A DNA stretch of 36,813 nt from Desulfogranum marinum (GCF_016918565.1 NZ_JAFFQD010000045.1:1-36813); one strand, 5' to 3'. Positions 23,313 to 32,116 are shown, numbered from the stretch's first letter. The notes: a model not told the origin generated them from the letters alone. Made by a program: numbers and translations.

Positions 23313-26033
23313 TTACTTGGCCTGCAATCCAGCAAGTACCTTTTCAGGCAGTGCAGGCAGTTCTTTAATACGAACTCCGCAGGCATTGTAGATTCCATTG
23401 ATGATTGCCGGATGCGGAGCACATAGCGGAATCTCGCCGGCACCGGAGGCGCCGAAGGGGCCGTCAGGACGCGGAGTCTCCACATACATGACCTCCATAT
23501 CATCAGGCACCTGCTTGATATATGGAAAACCGGCACCCCTCATGGTGGAGTGCTTCTTGATGTCTTCGTAGTTTTCAGACAAAGCCAGGCCGATACCCTG
23601 GGCCATTCCACCGTACATCTGGCCGTCAACAATCAGGAAATTGTTGACCTTCCCAATGTCGGCCACCATGGTCATTCCCTCCACAGAGGTCTTTCCGGTA
23701 GCAATATCCACCGCCACTTCTGCCATAAACACGCCGTACATGTAGCAGCAGAAAGGTTTGCCCTGACCGTTTTCATCGCAGTCAGTAGCCGGTGCGGTGA
23801 ATTTTCCATGATAACGCAGATCAAGCCCTTCGGCCTCCATTTCTGCATACGTGCGGAAAGAACCGTCAGCCTTTTTCATGCCTTCAATGAGCAATTCACA
23901 GGCATTTTTCGTGGCCTGGCCGGTCATGACCTGACTACGACTACCGCCTGCCGGACCGGCGTTGGGAGCCTTGCTGGTGTCGTTCATAACTAACTTGATC
24001 TGGTCTGGAGAAAGACCCAGGGGACGCAAAGCTTCATGAGCCGTACCCAATGTTCCCATGTCCGCACCCTGACCATGGTCTTCCCAGCAGGTGAAAATGG
24101 TAACAGTATCATCAGCATTGAGCGCCGCGTCTACTTCAGAGCTATCCGGCCCGTCAAGACCAGCGCCGTAAACGCCAACAGCAATACCAACACCTCGCTT
24201 AACTTCATCAGTGGAATCGGCAGCGGCCTTTTTCTTGGCGGCCTCATACTTAGGACGAATTTTGTCGAGCATTTCGGGCAGCGAATACACCTCTGGGTCC
24301 TGACCGGTTGGGGTGGTGGATCCTTTGCGGTAAACGTTTTTGTAACGCAGTTCCAACGGATCCATACCCAACTTTTCTGCCAGTTCGTCCATAAGTACTT
24401 CCGATGGGAACTCTGCTTCAGGTCCACCGTATCCACGGAAAGCCGCACCCCAAGCGTGGTTGGTGCACACGGTACGCCCTTCACCACGAATGGCCGGAAT
24501 ATCATAGCCTGCCCCAATGTACTGGGCGCCACGAATGGTCAACAAATCGCCGAACTCTGAATAAGGCCCGTGATCCACGGTCCAGTCTGTTTCCATGCCC
24601 AGAAGTTTACCGTCTTTGTCGGCTGCCAGGCGCACGCTGGTGAACTGAGGCGAACGCTTCCCGGTATAGGTCTGCTGCTGGTAGTAGTCATAGCCCAGAT
24701 ATACAGGACGGCCGGTTGCCAAGGCTGCTGCACCGACAAGGGCTTCCATGGTCGGGCTGAACTTATAGCCAAAGGTACCACCTGTTGGATTTTGGACCAT
24801 AACCATGTCTTCCGGCTCAACGCCAAGGCCGGGTGCAATCATGTAGAGGTGCAGGTGCAGTCCGATTGACTTGGAGTGAATACAAAGCTTACCCTCGTCG
24901 TTCTGGTAGGCAAACCCCACGTCCGGTTCAATGGGCAAGTGCGGTTGACGGGAGGTGAAATAATCGCCCTCGACCACCACGTCGGCAGCGTCAAAAATAG
25001 GAGCAGTGTCTTCGCCCTTGGCGACTTTCTGAGTAAAATAAACGTTGGGCGTACCGGGGTGGATCTCCATGGCATCCTCTGCCATGGCTGCCGGCGCACT
25101 CATATACTCCGGTAATTGCTCTAACTCTACCTTGACGAGTTTAGCTGCTTCCCTGGCAATTTTTTCTGTCTCGGCACAGACAATGGCAATGGCGTCACCA
25201 TACTGGAACACCTTTTCATCACAGAGAATCGGACGGTCCCAACCGTCACCTTTGTTGGTAGGAAAGGTGATCAAGCCGGTGATGCGGTTCTTACCCTTGA
25301 TATCCTTGTGGGTTACCACCTTGGTCACACCAGCCATTGCCTCGGCCTCGGAGACATCAATCGACAGAATCTTTGCGTGAGAAACCTCAGCCTGGACCAA
25401 AGCGCACTTAAGGGTTTCCTCCGGCATTTTCACACCGAGGTCTGCACCAAAATCGGTGGTCCCGGTAACCTTGGCAATGGCGCTCGGCCGTGGGTATCTT
25501 GTGCCCCAAATCCTTCCGTCTTCCGGAATTTTAAAAGCAAGTTCATCCATGCTCATCTCACCGCGCAGGACTTTGGCAGCATCCATGGTAGCGTCCACCA
25601 AGTGCTTATACCCCGTACAACGACAGGCATTGCTATGCTTGCTAAACCAGTCGCGCACATCTTCCCTGGTAGGGCTGGGATTGGTGTCCAGCAACCCTTT
25701 AACAGAAACAATAAAACCAGGAGTACAAAAACCACACTGCGCTCCACCATGTGCAATCCAGGCCATCTGAATGGGATGAAGATTATCTGGAGTACCTATA
25801 CCCTCAATAGTGGTTATTTGGGCACCATCAGGAACACGCCTCATTTTCAAGGCACAGGAACGCACTACTTTGCCATTCATAATGACGCTACAGGCACCAC
25901 ACTGCCCGGTATTACAACCTACCTTGGTGCCGGTAAGCATCAAATTGTTCCGTATTACCGTGGACAGGGTATCCTCGGACCCGACAACCAGGCTCCGATT
26001 AATACCGTTAATAACAATTTCCTTGTTGATCAT
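23313..26033 (-). CDS. mop: Molybdenum aldehyde oxidoreductase (xanthine oxidase family)
   Basis: This enzyme oxidises aldehydes to carboxylic acids with water as oxygen donor, using an MCD molybdenum cofactor and two 2Fe-2S clusters. The 906-residue length is nearly that of D. gigas Mop (907). Plant-ferredoxin-type cysteines fall at 40, 45, 48 and 60, and the helical-domain cysteines at 100, 103, 137 and 139, the same numbers as I recall for D. gigas. The catalytic base is the Glu of GASGAGE, here Glu867. There is no FAD domain, as expected for the Mop type, so electrons must leave to a separate partner. GGAGG precedes the ATG. It is the second gene of the operon, after a MoeA-like gene. The substrate aldehyde is not determined by the sequence. 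Confidence 0.96.
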   Translation of the reverse strand: MINKEIVINGINRSLVVGSEDTLSTVIRNNLMLTGTKVGCNTGQCGACSVIMNGKVVRSCALKMRRVPDGAQITTIEGIGTPDNLHPIQMAWIAHGGAQCGFCTPGFIVSVKGLLDTNPSPTREDVRDWFSKHSNACRCTGYKHLVDATMDAAKVLRGEMSMDELAFKIPEDGRIWGTRYPRPSAIAKVTGTTDFGADLGVKMPEETLKCALVQAEVSHAKILSIDVSEAEAMAGVTKVVTHKDIKGKNRITGLITFPTNKGDGWDRPILCDEKVFQYGDAIAIVCAETEKIAREAAKLVKVELEQLPEYMSAPAAMAEDAMEIHPGTPNVYFTQKVAKGEDTAPIFDAADVVVEGDYFTSRQPHLPIEPDVGFAYQNDEGKLCIHSKSIGLHLHLYMIAPGLGVEPEDMVMVQNPTGGTFGYKFSPTMEALVGAAALATGRPVYLGYDYYQQQTYTGKRSPQFTSVRLAADKDGKLLGMETDWTVDHGPYSEFGDLLTIRGAQYIGAGYDIPAIRGEGRTVCTNHAWGAAFRGYGGPEAEFPSEVLMDELAEKLGMDPLELRYKNVYRKGSTTPTGQDPEVYSLPEMLDKIRPKYEAAKKKAAADSTDEVKRGVGIAVGVYGAGLDGPDSSEVDAALNADDTVTIFTCWEDHGQGADMGTLGTAHEALRPLGLSPDQIKLVMNDTSKAPNAGPAGGSRSQVMTGQATKNACELLIEGMKKADGSFRTYAEMEAEGLDLRYHGKFTAPATDCDENGQGKPFCCYMYGVFMAEVAVDIATGKTSVEGMTMVADIGKVNNFLIVDGQMYGGMAQGIGLALSENYEDIKKHSTMRGAGFPYIKQVPDDMEVMYVETPRPDGPFGASGAGEIPLCAPHPAIINGIYNACGVRIKELPALPEKVLAGLQAK

Positions 26034-26081
26034 TCCTGTTCCTCCAAATTAATAATTATTTCATTAATGGGCTGAACCCAT

Positions 26082-27104
26082 TCAAGCTTTTCCAAAACCG
26101 CAAACCGGATACCGACAGTTGTCACAGCTTTCACAAAAGCCACCATGACCCAAAGCGACTATATCCTTGCAGCTCAACTGTTCTCCCGCAAGAATCCTCG
26201 GAATTACCAGATCAAAAATACTGGCTTTGTAGTACATCACACACCCCGGCAACCCAACGACTGGAATGCCTCCCAGGTAGGCAAGCAAAAACATTGCCCC
26301 CGGAAAAATCGGAGCTCCATAGGTAACGATGTCTGCGCCGGTGCTTTTGATTGCAGATGGGGTTACATCATCAGGATCGACACTCATGCCGCCTGTCACT
26401 GCAATCAGATCCGCACCCTCTGCCACCAAAGAATGGATAGCTGCAACCGTCATCTCGACTTCGTCAGAGACAAATATCTGATCAATCACAGTCGAACCCA
26501 GCGTCTTAAATTTGTTTTTTAGTACCGGGCCGAATCCGTCTTTAATTCTGCCGCTATAGACTTCACTGCCTGTTGTTACTACCCCGACCTTCGCGGACTT
26601 GAGAGGCTTCACCTGAATAACTGGCTTACTTGCCCTGCAAATATTTCCAGCTTTCATCAGCAGTTCTTCGGTAACCGCCAGCGGAATAACCCGGGTTCCG
26701 GCAAGTGCCCGTCCCTTACGTACAAACTGATTGCTATGGATGGTGCCGAAAGTTATATCCTCAAGGGTGTTCAGTGATGTGAGCCCCTCAACATCAATAG
26801 AGAGCAACCCATCAATAGCGGCAGTCAACGTCACTTTTCCTTCGGTAGGTCCATCGAACGTAATGTTTTGGCCTGCAGCTGCCGAGGCGATTCGGATAGC
26901 AGCCTCATCTTCATGGACATAGCCATCCTTTGGGTCATAAACATAGAGATTTGCCTTACCGATATCGAGCAGAGTTGAAATATCCTGCCCTGTTACCACA
27001 TGTCCTCTTCTAAATGCCGGCCCTTTGGATTCGCCGGGGACGATACGGGTAATATCGTGACACAGCACAGTCCCTACAGCCTGCTCTACAGGAATTGCCT
27101 TCAT
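26082..27104 (-). CDS. MoeA-like molybdopterin-binding protein with Cys-rich tail
   Basis: The 340-residue protein contains a molybdopterin-binding (MoCF) fold in its C-terminal half: VGVVTTGSEVYSGRI, then VTGGMSVDPDDVTPSAI and GAPIFPGAMFL. It is shorter than true MoeA (about 400 residues), so it may be a specialised chaperone or metal-insertion factor rather than the housekeeping enzyme. The last 17 residues carry four cysteines (324, 327, 330 and 335; C-x2-C-x2-C-x4-C), which I do not know from ordinary MoeA. GGGGAGGG precedes the ATG. It is the first gene after the sigma54-like promoter and is separated from mop by only 48 bases. Confidence 0.85.
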   Translation of the reverse strand: MKAIPVEQAVGTVLCHDITRIVPGESKGPAFRRGHVVTGQDISTLLDIGKANLYVYDPKDGYVHEDEAAIRIASAAAGQNITFDGPTEGKVTLTAAIDGLLSIDVEGLTSLNTLEDITFGTIHSNQFVRKGRALAGTRVIPLAVTEELLMKAGNICRASKPVIQVKPLKSAKVGVVTTGSEVYSGRIKDGFGPVLKNKFKTLGSTVIDQIFVSDEVEMTVAAIHSLVAEGADLIAVTGGMSVDPDDVTPSAIKSTGADIVTYGAPIFPGAMFLLAYLGGIPVVGLPGCVMYYKASIFDLVIPRILAGEQLSCKDIVALGHGGFCESCDNCRYPVCGFGKA

Positions 27105-27134
27105 TTCCCTCCCCTTTAAAAAAATACATCAAAA

Positions 27135-27150
27135 CGCAACCAACACTCCT
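27135..27150 (-). promoter_or_regulatory. Sigma54-type (-24/-12) promoter of the Mop operon
   Basis: On the minus strand the sequence reads AGGAGTGTTGGTTGCG: GG and GC are exactly ten bases apart, and the -12 element is the canonical TTGC. The -24 box is imperfect (GGAG instead of GGCA). The expected start site near 27124 leaves room for the ribosome site of the first gene, and an adjacent sigma54 activator gene supports the call. Confidence 0.65.
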
Positions 27151-27170
27151 TCAAGAATGCTGCATGTGTT

Positions 27171-27190
27171 ATTTTTAGTAATTTTTAGTA
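27171..27190. repeat. Exact tandem 10-bp repeat
   Basis: ATTTTTAGTA occurs twice with no gap. It may contribute to the AT-rich bendable spacer between promoter and enhancer-like repeats. Confidence 0.5.
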
Positions 27191-27217
27191 AGAATAAAAA
27201 AATATACTTTTTGAAAT

Positions 27218-27230
27218 TATCAAAACGATA
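27218..27230. promoter_or_regulatory. Candidate IHF site
   Basis: TATCAAAACGATA matches the WATCAA-N4-TTR pattern except at one of the last three positions. It lies between the sigma54-like promoter and the phased repeats, where IHF bending would be expected. The motif is weak and common in AT-rich DNA. Confidence 0.3.
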
Positions 27231-27386
27231 CAAAAAGTTTTAAAATAACCAAAAATATACAATGCATTTCATAAGCAAATTTCGATCCATCTGCAGAGAA
27301 TTTCACCAAGAAAAGAAAAAAGGAAGGGATTTCGCTTATAACGGCTGGGTAAGAAAAAGAGGTGGGAACAAACCTGAGGCAAGATG

Positions 27387-27419
27387 TGTGAAACACCTGT
27401 GAAGCACCTGTGACCCATC
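27387..27419. promoter_or_regulatory. Three phased 11-bp repeats, candidate enhancer (UAS)
   Basis: TGTGAAACACC, TGTGAAGCACC and TGTGACCCATC follow each other head to tail, each starting exactly 11 bases after the last, so TGTGA falls on one face of the helix. They lie about 260-290 bases upstream of the inferred start site and immediately beyond the 3' end of the activator gene, a normal position for a sigma54 activator site. Confidence 0.6.
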
Positions 27420-27460
27420 GGCGAGCAAAAGGTTACAGATACTTCACACTACCTGCATGG

Positions 27461-29467
27461 TCAGTTGATGATATTGTAGCGGTGCATTCGATTGTATACG
27501 GTTTTCCGGGAGACGCCGAGCTCCCTGGCAACTTTGCTCACATTCCCGTGGTGCATATCAAGCAGGTGAAGAAGCTGCTGCTTCTCTCTTTCCTGCTGCT
27601 GCTTGCGCTGCTGGTCAAGACTCGACTGCTTAGGCGTTGCAATGCCCCCTGGCAGGCCCTGCAAGCTTTTATGGGTAATCTCACTGGGTAACTGGTTGAC
27701 ACTTACCACCCCGTTGATGGCAAGATTAGCAGCCCGTTCCACAACATTCTGCAATTCACGTACATTCCCAGGCCAAAGGTAGGAATACAGATAATGCATA
27801 AGATCGCTGTCCACCCTCAGCCTGGCACCTCTATCGTTACAGAGCTTAGCGAGAAAATGTTTAAATAAAAGCGGAATGTCTTCCTTTCGATTTCGCAAAG
27901 GAGGAATAGTGATAGACATTACATTGAGGCGGTAATACAGATCCTGACGAAAAGTCCCATTCCTGACCTGTTGCAAAAGATTTTTATGGGTTGCACAGAT
28001 GAGCCTGACATCAACCGGTATCTCCTTAAGACCCCCTATCCGGGTCAGTCGCTTCTCCTGAATTACGCGCAACAGGACAGCTTGATGCTCTAGGGGCATG
28101 TCGCCGATTTCGTCAAGAAAAATGGTCCCGCCGGACGCCAGTTCAAACTTACCGGGTTTACCACTTTTGCGAGCACCGGTAAAAGCACCGTCATCATATC
28201 CAAAAAGCTCACTCCCTACCAACTCCCTTGGAATAGCCCCGCAGTTAAGGGGTATAAAAGGAGCTGCCCCTCGACTGCTCTGGTTATGAATAGACTGTGC
28301 AAAAATCTCTTTGCCTGTACCCGACTCACCCTCCAGAAGCACATTGGAGGAACTTTTAGCTGAAAGTTTGGCCAGCTGAATAGCTTCCTGCATCTCCCGG
28401 CTCTCACCAATAATATCTTTAAACTGCAGAGACGCTAAATATCCGCTGTATCGATGGACAAGATTTTGGACAGCCTTGAGCGGACGCAATGTTACGAAAC
28501 TGCCTGTAAACGTTTCCAGCTCGTTGATAATGGGCTCAACTGAAGCAAGGCACCTGCAACTGCCTTGCGCTGTTTCCAATGTTAGCTCAATCTCAGAACG
28601 CGAGCGCCTGTAATTGAGGATGGCACAGACGTCTTTCTCCCCAGTGCCGCCTGAGAGCAGACGATGCAAAGGCATTCCTGCCAACTCCGTCCGTTTTTTA
28701 CAAAAAATTTTTTCTGCAGCAGGATTGAGTTCTACTATAACGCCGTAGCAATCAAGAATCATGACCGCGTCAGAAACCATATTAAAAAAATCAACCAGCT
28801 TTTTATTGGCCTGTGCCAACTGATTATTCTGTTTAATAATCCGTAACTGAGCAATAATAGCCTTAGCGCCGGCAACCACCATCCCAAGAGTATGGATGTG
28901 GGCACTTTCATATGCACCGGAAATATTTAATGTACCTATAAGGTTGCCAATGGGGTCGACTATTGGCGCAGCCGAACAGGTAAGACCATGGTGTTTCTCG
29001 CAAAAATGTTCAGGCCCAGATACCTGCACAGGTTGCTGCTCCTCCAAAGCCGTGCCAATAGCATTGGTACCGGCATCCTTTTCCTGCCAACTTGCACCTA
29101 TAAAAAAATTACTGGTCAGCGGTGCCTTGGAAGCTTCCTTGTCTCCAAAAATTTCAAGGACATATCCCTGCTCATTGGTAAGCACGACAACAAAACCTGT
29201 TCCGCTGACAATACTATACAGGTCCGCCATAAACGGATGGGCAACACTGATAAGCTCCTCACGCTCCAGAAGTGCTACGGCAAGCTTATCTCCATGGATA
29301 CAATCACGCAGGCCAATGTTCAACGGATCAACGCCTGCCTCCGCACATCGATTCCACGACCGGAAAATTTGCGTTCGTACAAAGGGAAGATTACGTTCAC
29401 CAGAGCCTATGAAGGCCTGCCAATTTTCATAGAGGTTTTTTTCTGCCCCTAAAACACGCGCACTCAT
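27461..29467 (-). CDS. Sigma54-dependent activator, AcoR-like (GAF-PAS-AAA+-Fis)
   Basis: The 668-residue protein is a bacterial enhancer-binding protein. It begins with an AcoR-type sensory region and GAF domain (about residues 20-190), then a PAS domain (about 215-320; VSDAVMILDCYGVIVELNPAAE). The AAA+ domain follows with Walker A GESGTGKE, the sigma54-contacting loop GAFTGA and Walker B GGTIFLDEIGDM. A Fis-type helix-turn-helix closes the protein (NVSKVARELGVSRKTVYNRM). A long Gln-rich linker (QQRKQQQEREKQQ) precedes the HTH. I chose the ATG at 29467, with GAGG about nine bases upstream, over the one at 29503. Sensing is direct, with no receiver domain. Placed beside the Mop operon and its sigma54-like promoter, it is very likely the regulator, perhaps responding to an aldehyde or alcohol. 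Confidence 0.93.
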   Translation of the reverse strand: MSARVLGAEKNLYENWQAFIGSGERNLPFVRTQIFRSWNRCAEAGVDPLNIGLRDCIHGDKLAVALLEREELISVAHPFMADLYSIVSGTGFVVVLTNEQGYVLEIFGDKEASKAPLTSNFFIGASWQEKDAGTNAIGTALEEQQPVQVSGPEHFCEKHHGLTCSAAPIVDPIGNLIGTLNISGAYESAHIHTLGMVVAGAKAIIAQLRIIKQNNQLAQANKKLVDFFNMVSDAVMILDCYGVIVELNPAAEKIFCKKRTELAGMPLHRLLSGGTGEKDVCAILNYRRSRSEIELTLETAQGSCRCLASVEPIINELETFTGSFVTLRPLKAVQNLVHRYSGYLASLQFKDIIGESREMQEAIQLAKLSAKSSSNVLLEGESGTGKEIFAQSIHNQSSRGAAPFIPLNCGAIPRELVGSELFGYDDGAFTGARKSGKPGKFELASGGTIFLDEIGDMPLEHQAVLLRVIQEKRLTRIGGLKEIPVDVRLICATHKNLLQQVRNGTFRQDLYYRLNVMSITIPPLRNRKEDIPLLFKHFLAKLCNDRGARLRVDSDLMHYLYSYLWPGNVRELQNVVERAANLAINGVVSVNQLPSEITHKSLQGLPGGIATPKQSSLDQQRKQQQEREKQQLLHLLDMHHGNVSKVARELGVSRKTVYNRMHRYNIIN

Positions 29468-30083
29468 TACAAGAACCTCTTTTCCATAAATGTATCGCAA
29501 CAAAAGAAAGGAGATCTACAAAGCAAACTATTTTCCGATCGTATAAAAAAGAGATAACGAAAAATAAAATTAGCCCTCTTGATGCTGTTAAAAATCATTA
29601 CCAAAAAACATTACTTTTTTTACTTTTTCCTCGATAGAAAAACCAACACTCGCTCTAAAAAAACTAATTAATCAACACGTTAGAAACACAACACAGTTCG
29701 AATAAAAAAACAGCATAACATCATAGCTGATCGCAAAGCATCCTTTTCTTCATAATGACTTATCATGACTTTTCCCGACAGCATTTCAAAAAAAAACAGC
29801 CCTGCTCAGTCACTCAAAAATTCAGAATACTGTCCGTTCAAACATCGCTTGCTATTCTATTGAGCTGATTACCCCGTTAATACCGTAAGCAACGCGGCCT
29901 GCTCGCATGTTGTTTTACAAAGGGGTAGGTGATGGTCTTGATTGGCACGATGAAGGCATTTGGGATGGATTGCCTGTGTATGGGGGGGGACAGCTTGTAC
30001 GCACACCGATACCATAAGAATCAGTCCGTATTTTCCATGAAGCTTTTAACTGAACTTGATGAAAATCAGCACTAAGAATGTTT

Positions 30084-30200
30084 GTTGCGTGTACGGAGTC
30101 AGCTCAACTGCTTGGGAGTAGTCCCCTCTGTAAAACAAAAAGGGGTTACTCCTTTGGACGGTCACGACCTCCCGCACAGATAGGTTACCGGGGCCTGCGC
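30084..30200. ncRNA. Candidate structured RNA, strand and class undecided
   Basis: On the plus strand, GGAGTA-GT-CCCC (30115-30126) pairs with GGGG-T-TACTCC (30142-30152). Directly after it CGGT (30159) pairs with ACCG (30187), and nested inside ACCT (30167) pairs with AGGT (30182). The GC-rich, hairpin-dense block stands out from the AT-rich surroundings. A molybdenum-cofactor riboswitch came to mind because of the neighbouring genes, but no gene starts directly downstream on either strand, and I cannot match its consensus reliably. Confidence 0.25.
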
Positions 30201-30273
30201 TTACCTTTGAGAATAAAATTTTGGATGTAACAAAAAAGTTGGAGGACTTAGCTATTTTTCAAGATAACCTTAG

Positions 30274-30305
30274 GTAAGAAGGGCATGCCCCCTTGCCCTT
30301 CTTAC
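30274..30305 (-). terminator. Perfect hairpin after the small membrane protein gene
   Basis: GTAAGAAGGGCA (30274-30285) and its exact complement (30294-30305) enclose an 8-nt loop. It lies about 29 bases past the stop of the minus-strand gene at 30334-30699. No T-run follows on either strand, so termination is likely but may be inefficient. Confidence 0.5.
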
Positions 30306-30333
30306 GCGACTAGATCAGGACATTCTAGGTTGA

Positions 30334-30699
30334 TCACTTCTGCGGCATCATCGGATTACAGTCCTTGATAGTAACCTTCCCCTGGAGCAGGTTCCCTTTA
30401 GAATACTCTGTAAAATAGCAGGAATTGGTGGCAGGGTCGTAATTCTCAATCCACAGGTTATCATCTTTCCAGGTGGCCCCCAGATGCAACTGCCCTTTGG
30501 GAACGCTAATGGTCATAACCCCGCCATAGTGCTTAACAAACACCTGCTGCAGTCGGAAATAATAGGTTCCCCAAGCAACAACGAGCACAATCAGGGCCAG
30601 AACCGCTCCAGCCTTCCAGTTCTTGGCCACCACGGTAAAACCATAAACAAGGGCAATAGCCACTGCTATAGCGGCAAACCAATAGAGATAGGTAATCAT
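30334..30699 (-). CDS. Small membrane-anchored protein of unknown function
   Basis: I do not recognise the family. The 121-residue product has two adjacent hydrophobic helices (about residues 4-24 and 29-47). A soluble segment of about 70 residues follows, predicted to be outside the cytoplasm, with aromatic and charged residues (GATWKDDNLWIENYDP) and two cysteines (Cys93 in NSCYF and Cys114 in KDCNP, approximate positions) that could form a disulfide. GAGG lies eight bases before the ATG. It is divergent from the transporter gene and followed by a strong hairpin, so it is probably a single-gene unit. Confidence 0.7.
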   Translation of the reverse strand: MITYLYWFAAIAVAIALVYGFTVVAKNWKAGAVLALIVLVVAWGTYYFRLQQVFVKHYGGVMTISVPKGQLHLGATWKDDNLWIENYDPATNSCYFTEYSKGNLLQGKVTIKDCNPMMPQK

Positions 30700-30916
30700 T
30701 TAATACACCTCTGTTTTTGTTCCTTTAAAAAAATCTCCCCACACCTTACACGTACAAATTGTTTCTACTCTCAATTGTTTACACCTGCCACAACGATTAA
30801 ATATTGTACAATGTCCCCAGGGTACTTTATCTTATCCGCTACTTTATCAACATTCATCATAGTATACAGGGTAGCTTGAAAATCAAGGTGCCTATACTCT
30901 ACAAGAAGAGGAATAC

Positions 30917-32116
30917 ATGTCTGCCTCCTTTCGGTTCAACCGCATGGAATTTGCAGGATCCCTCGGCGACCTGGGAACAATACTCCCTCTGGCCGTCGGC
31001 ATGATCATGATCAACGGTATGCACCCCACTGGTGTTTTTCTGGGATTCGGTCTTTTTTATATTCTCTCTGGGGTGTATTTCCGGGTTACCTCCCCTGCCG
31101 AGCCGATGAAGGTTATCAGCTCTTATGCTCTGGCAACAGGAATATCTGTGGGCCAGATCCAGGCATCATGTCTGTGGATTTTTTTGCTGCTACTCATTCT
31201 CGGCACAAGCGGCATGATCACATCCATCGGAAAAATAATACGAAAACCAGTGATCAGGGGTGTGCAGCTTGCGACCGGCCTGATGCTGGTTATGCAAGGC
31301 GTTAAACTGATGGCAGGCACATCACCAATGCAGCTGATCCAACATATGGCTGAACCGAATATGACGGTACAGGCGATTGGACCGATTCAATTAAGCTGGC
31401 TGATTGGCGGACTTTTGGGACTGCTGGCACTTCTGCTGCTTGACAATAAACATCTCCCAGCTGCCATCATAGTCGTGGCCACCGGCATTGGAGCAGGCCT
31501 GCTCTTTTCAGCACCGGAGAACCTTGAGCGCATTCAACTGGGAATTTTTCTCCCCGCCCTCTTGCCCTATGGGCTCCCAACCCTTGATGAGTTTACCATT
31601 GCATTCATTGTGCTGGTGCTTCCTCAGCTCCCAATGACCGTAGGCAACGCCATAATCAGCAATGCCGATCTTACAGGCCAATATTTTCCAGACACCGGCA
31701 AACGGGTAACCTATAGGAGCCTTTGTTTAAGTATGGCGCTTGCCAATATCGGTAGTTTTTTCATCGGTGGAATCCCCATGTGTCATGGTGCCGGCGGCCT
31801 TGCCTCACGATACCGATTCGGAGCACGAACAGCAGGTTCAAACCTCATCATAGGCGGTATTTTCCTGGGACTGGTCTTTTTCCTTGGTCCCAATGCAGTT
31901 GCCCTCATCAATTTGATCCCATTTTCTGCTCTAGGCGTACTGCTGATCTTTGCCGGATTACAACTGGCCCTGACTCTTTTGGACCTGCAGTCCAGAAAAG
32001 AAATGGTTGTCCCAATCATGATCGTCGGCATCACTCTGGCATCCAACCTAGCTGCTGGATTTGTGATCGGTATCCTCTTTGACACCTTGCTCCGCTGGGA
32101 CAAAATCAACATTTAA
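30917..32116 (+). CDS. MOT1-type molybdate/sulfate transporter
   Basis: The 399-residue, strongly hydrophobic protein matches the putative sulfate/molybdate transporter family related to plant MOT1 and SulP carriers. The two signature repeats are present: an N-terminal GDLGTILPL with SPAEPMKVISSYALATG, and a C-terminal PQLPMTVGNAIIS with GIPMCHGAGGLASRYRFGARTAG. About ten membrane helices are apparent. AGAGGAA precedes the ATG. Close to the Mop operon, molybdate is the more attractive substrate, but the sequence does not exclude sulfate, which a sulfate reducer also needs. I see no modE or modABC genes nearby. Confidence 0.88.
   Translation: MSASFRFNRMEFAGSLGDLGTILPLAVGMIMINGMHPTGVFLGFGLFYILSGVYFRVTSPAEPMKVISSYALATGISVGQIQASCLWIFLLLLILGTSGMITSIGKIIRKPVIRGVQLATGLMLVMQGVKLMAGTSPMQLIQHMAEPNMTVQAIGPIQLSWLIGGLLGLLALLLLDNKHLPAAIIVVATGIGAGLLFSAPENLERIQLGIFLPALLPYGLPTLDEFTIAFIVLVLPQLPMTVGNAIISNADLTGQYFPDTGKRVTYRSLCLSMALANIGSFFIGGIPMCHGAGGLASRYRFGARTAGSNLIIGGIFLGLVFFLGPNAVALINLIPFSALGVLLIFAGLQLALTLLDLQSRKEMVVPIMIVGITLASNLAAGFVIGILFDTLLRWDKINI

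Larger units (their letters stand above)
27105..27460. other. Regulatory region of the Mop operon
   Basis: This 356-base stretch between the activator gene and its inferred target operon is markedly AT-rich from about 27165 to 27260. It holds, in order from the operon outward, a sigma54-like promoter, a tandem 10-bp repeat, an IHF-like site and three phased 11-bp repeats. Confidence 0.6.
29468..30333. other. Long non-coding stretch with candidate RNA structures
   Basis: No protein gene is supported. A 36-codon frame from about 29909 has no ribosome site and no recognisable family. The first 200 bases are AT-rich and probably hold the activator's promoter. From about 30080 the base composition rises in G+C and can form two neighbouring hairpins (30115-30152 and 30159-30190). 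A perfect 12-bp hairpin stands at 30274-30305. Confidence 0.45.

Noticed and set aside
29909-30019. 36-codon frame (begins MLFYKGVGDG) in the long gap
   Set aside because: It reads smoothly but has no ribosome site, no homology I recognise and no partner gene.
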